Source: Candidatus Parcubacteria bacterium
GTDB taxonomy: Bacteria > Patescibacteriota > Patescibacteriia > Patescibacteriales > UBA12075
Reading direction: 5' to 3'
Length of the DNA: 6,000 nucleotides
Assembly: GCA_023140595.1 (NCBI GenBank)
Contig: JAGLLI010000098.1
Span: 1-6,000, forward strand
In this document: positions 1 to 6,000 of the stretch, piece by piece
Layout: each line of letters begins with the position of its first letter
How positions within the stretch are numbered: the first letter of the stretch is position 1
Notes under the pieces: model-generated
The model's input: the letters and a program-made list of their open reading frames with translations, nothing else
Databases searched by the model: none
Told to the model about the DNA's origin: nothing
Position numbers and translations under genes: made by a program

Positions 1-169
1 ACTATTAATTTAAAACATGTCCGACCTTTACGCCATGTAATTTTAATAAATTAACAGCCAAATGATAATAAGCGTGAATTAATATTTTATATATTTCCCA
101 AGCTCGTTTTTACGCCTGAGAAACATATAAATCGACCTTTAAAAAACTATAAATTAATAAATAATTTGC
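1..169. other. A/T-rich non-coding flank beyond the terminator
   Basis: This stretch holds no recognisable gene or RNA. ACATG (15-19) and CATGT (34-38) form a 5-bp inverted repeat with a 14-base loop, too weak to call. One minus-strand frame is open for 34 codons (8-109), ending in two adjacent stops, but it has no start codon of note. Confidence 0.4.
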
Positions 170-227
170 AAAAAATAAAACGCCTATACAAAAATACTAA
201 AACCTGTAGTTTTTTTTGTAATAGGCG
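170..227 (-). terminator. Strong Rho-independent terminator for the minus-strand genes
   Basis: On the minus strand the arm CGCCTAT (221-227) pairs perfectly with ATAGGCG (181-187). Above it, after a one-base bulge, seven more pairs form between 188-194 and 213-219, followed by a small internal loop and a short apical stem. The T-rich tract TTTTATTTTTT (170-180) follows directly. No T tract follows on the plus-strand side, so it acts only on minus-strand transcripts. It lies about 65 bp after the zinc-ribbon ORF stop. Confidence 0.8.
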
Positions 228-291
228 CTGATGTTTGCTATGAAACGTAAATACCTAAATAATTATATTAAATTTTTAAAAATATTTTAAC

Positions 292-525
292 TCATTCAGG
301 ATAAGGATAATTATTTTCAAATTCATTCCGGTAATCGTTAGTATTCTGATCATATAACTTACAATGAATAAATATTTCTTTATTAGCCAAGGTTATTATA
401 TTAATTGATTTGCATTTTGGGCACTTTTTCTCTTGCTTAAGCACACCATCCATTTTTGTGATATTGGCAAAATGATTAGAACACTTAGCGCACCTCCAAA
501 TAAAGTTATATGAACTGCTTGGCAT
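292..525 (-). CDS. Small zinc-ribbon-like protein of unknown function
   Basis: From the ATG at 525 this encodes 77 residues; a TTG at 531 would add two, and a stop lies just upstream at 535-537. The protein contains WRCAKC and KKCPKC, giving CX2C-X19-CX2C, the layout of a single zinc ribbon. One further Cys lies in FIHCKL near the middle, and the tail is acidic and Tyr/Asn-rich. There is no signal peptide or membrane segment, so it is probably cytoplasmic. The ribbon occupies nearly the whole first half, as in small nucleic-acid-binding or protein-binding ribbons, but no specific family is recognised. No Shine-Dalgarno site precedes either start. It follows mnmA on the same strand after about 230 bp and is followed by a strong terminator, so it could be a separate unit or the last gene of the run. 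TGA stop. The paired Cys motifs are the main argument that it is real. Confidence 0.6.
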   Translation of the reverse strand: MPSSSYNFIWRCAKCSNHFANITKMDGVLKQEKKCPKCKSINIITLANKEIFIHCKLYDQNTNDYRNEFENNYPYPE

Positions 526-540
526 AGGCAATATTTAAAA

Positions 541-572
541 ATAAAAAACCTCATGCCGTAAAAACATCAGGT
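541..572 (-). terminator. Weak terminator- or attenuator-like hairpin between mnmA and the small ORF
   Basis: On the minus strand ACCTGATG (565-572) pairs with CATGAGGT (548-555) around a 9-base loop, with one G-G mismatch in the eight-pair stem. It is followed by TTTTTATTTTT, partly overlapping the stem end. It could end the mnmA transcript about 190 bp after its stop, or sit in the leader of the zinc-ribbon ORF. The mismatch and short stem make it a weak candidate. Confidence 0.4.
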
Positions 573-758
573 ACGCGAAAATACGAAAACATATAATTCC
601 AAGATTCTTTATTATATTCAAAAAAAATTATAAAGCTATTCATATTTTTAATAAAAAATTAATATCTTTAAACCATTCTTTTCGCTAAATCTTAAATTTT
701 CAATTTTGCCATAAACATATCTTACAATAAAATAATTAAAAATAAATTAAAATAATTA
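573..758. other. A/T-rich intergenic stretch downstream of mnmA
   Basis: No coding frame, RNA gene or clear repeat is seen. TATAAT occurs on the minus strand at 611-616 and 627-632. It could serve as a -10 element for the small ORF, but neither has a recognisable -35 at the right distance, and such hexamers are expected by chance in DNA this A/T-rich. Confidence 0.4.
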
Positions 759-1796
759 TCAAACAATTATTCCACCACCCAAAACTTTCTCACCCTGATA
801 AAAAACAGCTGACTGGCCGGGCGTAATCGCGCGTTCAGCTTGTTTTAATTTAACTTGATATTGCTTGTTTTTTTCATTAAAAATTTCACACTCAGCCGCT
901 TCGTGGCGATAACGAATCACAACTTCCGCTTTAAAAGGAAATTTAATTTTCGCGTCAAGCCAATTCGCGCCTTCAATTAAAAACTTGTCATTATACAAGG
1001 CAAGATCATCCGGATTTTTAACAACATATAAAATATTATTTTTATAATCCTTATCAGCCGCGTAATACGGTCCTGTTCCCCCAATCTCAATTCCGCGGCG
1101 CTGTCCCTTGGTATAAAAATACAAACCTTGATGTTCGCCGATTATTTTTTTACCCAAAGTCATAATCGGACCGAGGTTTTTTTTAAGATACTTTTTTAAA
1201 TATTCATTATGCGGGGTTATGTTTCCTTCTTTAACTAGAAAACAGATATCCTGGCTTTCAAAATTTAAGCTTGGCAGATTTATTTTTTTAGCTTGTTTTT
1301 TTACTTCCTCTTTAGTCAAATCTCCCAAAGGAAATAAAATTTCTTTGAGCCACTCTTGTTTTAAGTTATACAAAAAATAACTTTGATCTTTGCTTTTATC
1401 TTTTCCGCGAAATAAATTAAAATTATTTCCCTGTTTAATAATTCTCGCATAATGCCCTGTTGCCAAAAAATCAGTTTTTAGCTCATTTTTTATCCTCAAA
1501 AGTTCTTTGAATTTTATCAAATAATTGCAACGCACGCACGGATTCGGAGTAATTCCAGCTTTATAACTTGAAATAAAATAATCAATCACTTCTCTTTTAA
1601 ATTTAGATGATAAATTTATCGGATAAAACTTTATTCCCAAATCGCGGCAAACACTCCTTGCCGCTCTTTCGCTTTTTTCATAATTCTTGCCAAGCCGCAT
1701 ATACGCGCCCAAAACTTCAAAGCCCTGCTTTTGTAAAAGCAAGGCGCATACGCTAGAATCAACTCCGCCAGATATGGCAATTAATACTTTTTTCAT
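759..1796 (-). CDS. mnmA: tRNA-specific 2-thiouridylase MnmA
   Basis: MnmA adenylates U34 of tRNA-Lys, -Glu and -Gln in the cytoplasm and replaces its 2-oxygen with sulfur delivered from a cysteine desulfurase, as the s2U step of mnm5s2U. The 345-residue protein is full length, slightly below the usual 350-370. It has the PP-loop SGGVDSS (9-15), TPNPCVRCN (83-91) with C90 as the probable catalytic Cys, LATGHYARI (111-119), DQSYFLY (137-143), SQDICF (181-186) with C185 as the probable second, persulfide-carrying Cys, and TKGQRRGIEIGG (229-240). The C-terminal beta-barrel domain ends in the typical RAITPGQSAVFY...LGGGII. The loop between AYMRL and ERAARS (about 32-46) is shorter than in E. coli. 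The ATG is 5 bp after the CAP gene stop with no Shine-Dalgarno site, so translational coupling is likely. The TGA stop is followed at once by an in-frame TAA. No TusA-E relay or iscS is in view. Confidence 0.97.
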   Translation of the reverse strand: MKKVLIAISGGVDSSVCALLLQKQGFEVLGAYMRLGKNYEKSERAARSVCRDLGIKFYPINLSSKFKREVIDYFISSYKAGITPNPCVRCNYLIKFKELLRIKNELKTDFLATGHYARIIKQGNNFNLFRGKDKSKDQSYFLYNLKQEWLKEILFPLGDLTKEEVKKQAKKINLPSLNFESQDICFLVKEGNITPHNEYLKKYLKKNLGPIMTLGKKIIGEHQGLYFYTKGQRRGIEIGGTGPYYAADKDYKNNILYVVKNPDDLALYNDKFLIEGANWLDAKIKFPFKAEVVIRYRHEAAECEIFNEKNKQYQVKLKQAERAITPGQSAVFYQGEKVLGGGIIV

Positions 1797-1801
1797 TTGA
1801 T

Positions 1802-3151
1802 TTAAACAATCAATAATTTAGGTAAAACGTTTTCTAAAAAGCTGAAATTCAAATAAACAATTCCGGTTAAACAGATAATCGCGATTACTGTTTGAATAAA
1901 AACTTTTTTATGCTGAATTTCTGCGCGAACTACAATATTTATTATCATCGCGATAAATAATATGCTTAAAATAATCATGGTAATTGTGTTGGAAGCTCTT
2001 ATTTTTTTCGAATAAACAACGCTATTTTTATTCGGAATATTGCTAAAACTTTTTACATCGGTAATAATATTTTTTTCAATCACTATATTTGGGCTGATTT
2101 GGGCTTTGGCAATTAAATTTTTATCATTTTCGCCAATAACATTTTTTGCTTCTGGAAACAAAAAAGATAAATTTTCCTTTTGAATCGGAATTGGAATGTG
2201 AGCGGGAATTTTAAACTTATCAGGATTATTAATATTAATAGTTTTATTTTCTTTAACATCTTGCTCATAACTTTCACCTGCAATATTTACATGCCTTTTT
2301 TCTTCAACTTTAATAATTGCCGTCTCCGTGGTTCCCGCGGTTTTATCTTCGGCTAAAGCGATTTTAATCGGCGCCGGTTTTTTTATTGCGAAAAACTGCA
2401 CTAAAACATTGGTTTTCTTACCATCCAATTCTCCGTTAACAACGGCTATCCCGATATCCGAATATTTATCGCTTAAAATATTTTGCTTATGGGTCGGTGA
2501 AAGCATTAGCGCCTGATGCGCGGATTCTGCTGATGTAAAATTCATAGCCAGATTTTCACCGACATAAATATATTCATATTGGCCGCGATCAATAAAATCC
2601 CAAGGCTTTTTGCCGTCCGGACTGTAATGCGCGAAATAATCTTTTATAATCAAATCTTCGGCTTTTGAAAAAGCGGAAAAATTTAAAACAGTATTAATTG
2701 CCAGCGGGTCAAGGTTTTGCGCTTTGCGGTCGCGATTGATTAAATCAACAATCTGACCGGAAATATTCTCGCTCATCTCGGCATGATAAGAATTAATAAA
2801 AAAAACATAAGCCAAAATTGAAATCTTTAAAAGCACCACTGCGACAACTATAAGCGCCAAAGATCTTGTCCGCAGTATTTTCGGCTTATGCCCGTTGCCT
2901 TTATGCGGAATAAAAAAATCTTTAAACAATTTCAAAGAATCATGCAAAAATTCCGGCAAATCCTCTTCTTGGTCGGAAAATTCCTCAATTTCTATTTCTT
3001 CTTTTTTAATGTATTTCTTAAAATTCCTTTTGGCGCAAGAACAACCTGTTTTTTTAAATAAAAAAACAATCAGTTTTATTAAAAAACCGCCTAACAAAAA
3101 AAATATAAGCCAATTTTTTTGATTGGTGTCTTTTTCTTTCTTTTGGGGCAT
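1802..3151 (-). CDS. CAP (SCP/PR-1/YkwD-like) domain multi-pass membrane protein
   Basis: This 449-residue protein has hydrophobic segments at about 14-32, 98-118, 389-408 and 416-436. The CAP domain spans about 132-256 between the second and third segments. It shows the start helix (IVDLINRDRKAQNLDPL), YFAHYSPDG with H175, VGENLAMNF with E199, SPTHKQNIL with H221, and the closing strand VLVQFFA. H175, E199 and H221 match the conserved cavity residues of the family. The usual Trp of the AWMxSPxH motif is replaced (HQALMLSPTH). Positive charges at 33-50 and 83-96 (HKGNGHKPKILRTR) and at 409-415 put those loops in the cytoplasm and the CAP domain outside. A long linker (257-388) follows the CAP domain. 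Biochemical roles of bacterial CAP proteins are poorly defined. The ATG lies 23 bp after the preceding stop, without a Shine-Dalgarno site, and the TAA stop is 5 bp before mnmA. Confidence 0.92.
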   Translation of the reverse strand: MPQKKEKDTNQKNWLIFFLLGGFLIKLIVFLFKKTGCSCAKRNFKKYIKKEEIEIEEFSDQEEDLPEFLHDSLKLFKDFFIPHKGNGHKPKILRTRSLALIVVAVVLLKISILAYVFFINSYHAEMSENISGQIVDLINRDRKAQNLDPLAINTVLNFSAFSKAEDLIIKDYFAHYSPDGKKPWDFIDRGQYEYIYVGENLAMNFTSAESAHQALMLSPTHKQNILSDKYSDIGIAVVNGELDGKKTNVLVQFFAIKKPAPIKIALAEDKTAGTTETAIIKVEEKRHVNIAGESYEQDVKENKTININNPDKFKIPAHIPIPIQKENLSFLFPEAKNVIGENDKNLIAKAQISPNIVIEKNIITDVKSFSNIPNKNSVVYSKKIRASNTITMIILSILFIAMIINIVVRAEIQHKKVFIQTVIAIICLTGIVYLNFSFLENVLPKLLIV

Positions 3152-3174
3152 TTATGTTAAATTTTGCAAATTTT

Positions 3175-3840
3175 TTATTCTAATTTTCCTTCGCCTAACG
3201 GATTATAGCCGTTTCTTACTTCTTCACCGTCTAGGTGTCCGTCGTTGTCTGTGTCTGGATTGTTCGGATCTGTATGGTAAATATGAATTTCCTGATTGCC
3301 GGTTAACCCGTCTTTATCAGAATCATAATTTTTTTTATTTTGCAAAAAATCATTAAAACACTCTTCAGTAGAACAAAAATTCGCTTCAACCGCTTGTTTA
3401 ACGCATCTATCAATCAAATTCTGATCTTTTAATTCATAACATGGATCAACTTCTTTATCCCCTAGGGCTTTTCGTTTGTAAATAATAAAACTGCACATTT
3501 GTTGCTCTTGTTTGTTTTTCATGTACGCGCATCCTGAACTGTCTGATAAATTTAACGCAATCTGCTTAAAACATAAATCGCGAGTATAAATATTTTTTAT
3601 TTTATTGCATTGGTCAAAATCTTTCTGTTCTTTTGCTGATTCAAATTCTTCAATATCATTTATTCTTTTTTCCTGATTTGTTAATTGATTTTCTATTTTT
3701 ACCGGTTGGGATTCTTCGGCTTCGTTTTTATGCGCGGCATTATCTATAATATCCGGCTTATTATAAAAATAAATAAAAATTATAATTGCAATTGCAAAAA
3801 ATATTATTAATAATAAAACTATTTTTTTATTTATTAACAT
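3175..3840 (-). CDS. Membrane-anchored protein with three C-X11-C repeats and C-terminal EF-hand/TSP3-like calcium loops
   Basis: This 221-residue protein starts with MLINKK and a hydrophobic segment at about residues 7-26, which fits an uncleaved signal anchor; there is no lipobox Cys. An acidic, probably helical linker (30-75) follows. Cysteines then recur as C78-X11-C90, C104-X11-C116 and C134-X11-C146, with a final C156-X4-C161. The units start 26 and 30 residues apart, suggesting disulfide-stapled helical hairpins outside the cell. The C-terminus carries two 12-residue EF-hand-type loops, D173-x-D-x-D-G...E184 and D196-x-D-x-D-G...E207, joined by HTDPNNP, as in bacterial thrombospondin type 3/dockerin-like calcium repeats. 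The ATG lies 10 bp after the stop of the large surface gene and has no Shine-Dalgarno site, so the two are probably cotranscribed. The family is not recognised beyond these motifs; a structural or binding role at the cell surface is inferred. TAA stop. Confidence 0.88.
   Translation of the reverse strand: MLINKKIVLLLIIFFAIAIIIFIYFYNKPDIIDNAAHKNEAEESQPVKIENQLTNQEKRINDIEEFESAKEQKDFDQCNKIKNIYTRDLCFKQIALNLSDSSGCAYMKNKQEQQMCSFIIYKRKALGDKEVDPCYELKDQNLIDRCVKQAVEANFCSTEECFNDFLQNKKNYDSDKDGLTGNQEIHIYHTDPNNPDTDNDGHLDGEEVRNGYNPLGEGKLE
3358..3609 (-). repeat. C-X11-C protein repeat array in the 221-residue membrane protein
   Basis: Three units, CNKIKNIYTRDLC, CAYMKNKQEQQMC and CYELKDQNLIDRC, have identical Cys spacing and a shared pattern of charged residues before the second Cys. 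A shorter CSTEEC pair closes the array. The identity lies in spacing and pattern more than in sequence. Confidence 0.65.
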
Positions 3841-3850
3841 AAAAATAAAA

Positions 3851-6000
3851 TTAAGGGGCTATATAATTTATTATTACGGGATCAGTTAAATTAGGAATAT
3901 TTTCTTCATTGCCAGGCGCTTTCATAGCCCAGCTATTAATTCCGCTTATAAAATCAGGGGTTATCGTGATTGACCAAGATGTGTTAAGATTTGCAATATC
4001 AATCATGCCACCATCAGTGCAACACTCCTCCCAGTCCCAATTTCCATGAATGATTTTACTAAATTCATTTGTGTTATCATCTGAAACTGAAACAATAGAC
4101 ATATCCCAGCCATTGCCTGAAAAATTAAAATGCACTTCTCCGCCACTGCCATCATTTATATAATCGTGCAAAAAACCCAAACTTAGCATATTATTATTTG
4201 CATTAATATAAGCAAAAATATTGCTTCTCTGACTTTCGACAAAATCATAAGCTTCTGCCAAATTACTTGAGGTAGGATATGTAGTATATGGGTTAGCACA
4301 ATTGCCATTATAGCAATAAAACTCGCTTGACGTATCAGCTTTAACATAAGGGCGGAATGTTTTTGTCCATACTCCTTGAGTAATTGTTAATTCTACACAG
4401 CTTCCGCCGTAGTTATAACAATCATCGCAAAAATCGCCTATCTCATCGCCATCAGCATCTTCTTGCTCAGGGTTAAATATATCAGGGCAATTGTCAGAAC
4501 ATGCTCCAATGCCATCCTCATCATTATCATGATCTGAATCGTCTATTTTACCGTCGCAGTTATTATCAATTCCGTCATATTGCGTACAGTCGTCCGGCTG
4601 GCCAGGATTAATATTCGCTCCGTCGTCAAAAGTTCCCGGAATTCCATCCTCGCCATTAGGACGGTCGTCGCAATCTAATTCAAAATGTAAGCAATTTAAA
4701 TTAACAGGATAACCATATCCGTCCCCATCCGCGTCAAGACAGCTCATAGCGCAGTAATTACAAGCGGCTTGCACAGCTATCCATGTAGCATTATCTATGA
4801 CAATTCCCATTCTGCTTTCATAATCTATTTTTGTTTCATTTGGATCGCATTCCTCCCCATAACCATCCTGGATAATCCCATCACCGCACCAACCGCCAGT
4901 ATATTCACATGTATCAGCTGGCGGAGTCGTACAGCTATACTGATTATTTTCATAACTATCAGCAGGGTTGTCCGCAGTTCCATCCGCATTATCACATTCC
5001 TCATCCCCATTAACGCTCCCGTCTCCGCATGATTCGGTTGGGTTGCATATGTCATCCCAAATACACTCATCGACAATGCAGGATAATCTCCCATCATAAT
5101 TATCGCTTGTAACGCAATCTAAAGTTTCTCCTGCTTCGCATTCTTCAAAAAAATTTTCCATATTAGGGCTTTGCACAGTTCCATCCCCGCAGTAATTATT
5201 AACTTTTAAATCATAAATTCCTTGATTACTAACTGCTCCGTATTCATCGGTGACCGTTATCACAATAGTATAATCTCCTGTCTGTGCCGGGGTTCCGGAA
5301 ATTACGCCTGTCGCGCTATCTCCGCTTATGCCCGCCGGCAATCCACTGAAGGAATATGTTATAGCATTGCCATCAGCGTCAATAGCAGTAACAGCGCAAG
5401 AATCATATAAATTATTTACTCTTGTGACAGTATCGCAATTTAAAGGCGTATGAATCACCGGCCTGTTATTCAAAACAGTAATTTTAAAATCTTCAATAGC
5501 GGAAACTCCGAAAACATCCGTTACTGTAATGGTAAAATTATAATCTTTTGACGGATAAATAGGAGACTCTGTTATTGGATTAAATATTCCGGTTAATGAA
5601 AAAGTGTAAAAATCACTACCAGGCGATCGCGCGAAATTAGCTGTTAAATTATTTGGAACACTGACTGACAAGCCGTACGCGAGCGGATAATTTGATATAT
5701 AATCTTGCGCCGTAACTCCATAGTAATTAAGAGGATTGGTTGTACTTGCAGTACAAGTAATGTCGTTAGCTGTAATTACAGGCGGAGGGTTTATTACGTT
5801 AATTGTAAAATCCCGCTCCGCGCTGCTGTTTGATTCACCTTTATTGTCGTTAACAGTTATTGTAAAAACATAATTTCCCGGAACTCCTGCGCTTAACGCT
5901 GATATTTTTTTCTGGCTTAAACTTTCCGTGTCTGACATTGCCGGAGCAGACGACCACGCTGTCCACGCGTTTGCCGAAGTGTCTATGTTCCAGCTTAAAA
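3851..6000 (-). CDS. Large modular surface/secreted protein: Ig-like domains, Cys-rich CGDG repeats, MopE-like and thrombospondin type 3 calcium motifs (5'-partial)
   Basis: The frame is open to the window edge. The ATG at 5938 is preceded by 20 more in-frame sense codons (LSWNIDTSANAWTAWSSAPA), so it is probably internal and the N-terminus with any signal peptide lies outside. Residues below count from that Met. Residues 1-50 end an Ig/cadherin-like domain (GNYVFTITVNDNKG). A second such domain spans about 52-157 and a third, He_PIG-like, about 159-248 (GLPAGIS...GVISGTP...GDYTIVITVTDEYG). Three Cys-rich CGDG...EEC units start at C250, C304 and C351. Residues 400-466 form a MopE-type metal-binding motif (DADGDGYG, DCDD, DGIDNNCDGKIDD). 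Residues 469-507 resemble thrombospondin type 3 repeats (DNCPDIFNPEQEDADGDEIG). Residues 508-695 match no family I know. No C-terminal sorting signal or membrane anchor is visible. The composition suits an extracellular, calcium-binding, disulfide-linked protein, for example in attachment, but the function is unknown. TAA stop. Confidence 0.9.
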   Translation of the reverse strand, partial: LSWNIDTSANAWTAWSSAPAMSDTESLSQKKISALSAGVPGNYVFTITVNDNKGESNSSAERDFTINVINPPPVITANDITCTASTTNPLNYYGVTAQDYISNYPLAYGLSVSVPNNLTANFARSPGSDFYTFSLTGIFNPITESPIYPSKDYNFTITVTDVFGVSAIEDFKITVLNNRPVIHTPLNCDTVTRVNNLYDSCAVTAIDADGNAITYSFSGLPAGISGDSATGVISGTPAQTGDYTIVITVTDEYGAVSNQGIYDLKVNNYCGDGTVQSPNMENFFEECEAGETLDCVTSDNYDGRLSCIVDECIWDDICNPTESCGDGSVNGDEECDNADGTADNPADSYENNQYSCTTPPADTCEYTGGWCGDGIIQDGYGEECDPNETKIDYESRMGIVIDNATWIAVQAACNYCAMSCLDADGDGYGYPVNLNCLHFELDCDDRPNGEDGIPGTFDDGANINPGQPDDCTQYDGIDNNCDGKIDDSDHDNDEDGIGACSDNCPDIFNPEQEDADGDEIGDFCDDCYNYGGSCVELTITQGVWTKTFRPYVKADTSSEFYCYNGNCANPYTTYPTSSNLAEAYDFVESQRSNIFAYINANNNMLSLGFLHDYINDGSGGEVHFNFSGNGWDMSIVSVSDDNTNEFSKIIHGNWDWEECCTDGGMIDIANLNTSWSITITPDFISGINSWAMKAPGNEENIPNLTDPVIINYIAP
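4832..5191 (-). repeat. Three diverged Cys-rich CGDG...EEC protein repeats within the large surface gene
   Basis: Units begin at codons near 5191 (CGDGTVQSPN, then EECEAGE), 5029 (CGDGSVNGDEECDNADGT) and 4888 (CGDGIIQDGYGEECDPNET). The pattern resembles the DUF4215/Myxococcus Cys-rich repeat class of secreted proteins, in which the consensus is close to CGDG-x(n)-EECDDGN. The units differ in spacing and in the loop after EEC, and the DNA has diverged, so this is an old protein-level repeat and not a recent tandem duplication. Confidence 0.7.

Noticed and set aside
8..109. A 34-codon open stretch on the minus strand (KRAWEIYKILIHAYYHLAVN...) ending in TAA TAG, continuing upstream past one stop for about 28 more codons
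   Set aside because: It looks protein-like, but it has no start codon, is interrupted by a stop, runs into the terminator upstream, and a run of this length is not rare across six frames of A/T-rich DNA. A homology search of both halves would settle whether it is a gene remnant.
611..632. Two minus-strand TATAAT hexamers as a promoter for the small ORF
   Set aside because: There is no -35 partner or exact extended -10 (TGn), and the hexamer is frequent by chance here. Transcription start mapping would be needed.
751..771. AATAATT/AATTATT inverted repeat at the end of mnmA as its terminator
   Set aside because: The 7-bp stem is entirely A/T, and its loop contains the mnmA stop codon. It is too weak to call.
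2328..3356. Plus-strand open frames at 2328-2516, 2895-3122 and 3123-3356
   Set aside because: They lie opposite well-supported minus-strand genes with clear domains, and their translations show no motif. They are antisense shadows.
4769..5410. Open frames at 4769-5032 (+), 4825-5097 (-) and 5222-5410 (+)
   Set aside because: They overlap the Cys-rich and Ig-like region of the large surface gene in other frames and reflect its biased composition.
759..6000. Possible code 25 (TGA read as glycine, as in Gracilibacteria/SR1), suggested by the TGA TAA ending of mnmA
   Set aside because: More than 1,700 codons with many glycines contain no internal TGA, so TGA acts as a stop and the standard bacterial code fits.
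3851..6000. Recent horizontal transfer of the large surface gene, since it looks less A/T-rich than mnmA
   Set aside because: The difference can follow from its Asp/Gly/Cys/Pro-rich repeats. I saw no mobile-element, tRNA or direct-repeat boundary, and no composition test was run.

Overview
The window most likely comes from an uncultivated Candidate Phyla Radiation (Patescibacteria) genome, perhaps a Parcubacteria-like lineage. This is an inference. It rests on strongly A/T-rich DNA, tightly packed same-strand genes with no recognisable Shine-Dalgarno sites, a membrane-anchored CAP-domain protein of a style I associate with these bacteria, and a chimeric Cys/Asp-rich surface protein. No rRNA, tRNA or ribosomal-protein marker is present to fix the phylum. 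The standard bacterial code fits: TGA is used only as a stop, and TGG encodes Trp throughout.

Layout: every credible gene is on the minus strand, so transcription runs from base 6000 towards base 1. First is the 3' part of a large secreted or surface protein (3851-6000). It is open at the window edge and carries Ig/cadherin-like domains, Cys-rich CGDG repeats, a MopE-like metal-binding motif, thrombospondin type 3 repeats and an unrecognised C-terminal domain. After 10 bp comes a 221-residue single-pass membrane protein with three C-X11-C units and two EF-hand-like calcium loops (3175-3840). After 23 bp comes a 449-residue multi-pass CAP (SCP/PR-1/YkwD-like) protein (1802-3151). After 5 bp comes mnmA, the tRNA 2-thiouridylase (759-1796), intact by all its motifs. 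A gap of about 230 bp with a weak terminator-like hairpin follows, then a small zinc-ribbon-like ORF (292-525), and a strong intrinsic terminator at 170-227. The leftmost 169 bp hold nothing I can name.

Taken together, the first three genes look like an envelope or cell-surface set: three proteins with membrane or extracellular segments, two of them with Asp-rich calcium-type sites and cysteines suited to disulfides. The housekeeping gene mnmA appears to ride at the end of the same transcription unit. The spacing supports cotranscription and possibly translational coupling, but the promoter lies beyond base 6000. The least explained parts are the C-terminal domain of the large protein, the C-X11-C repeat protein, and the way each start is recognised without a Shine-Dalgarno sequence. 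I see no CRISPR array, insertion sequence, integrase, toxin-antitoxin pair or defence system.
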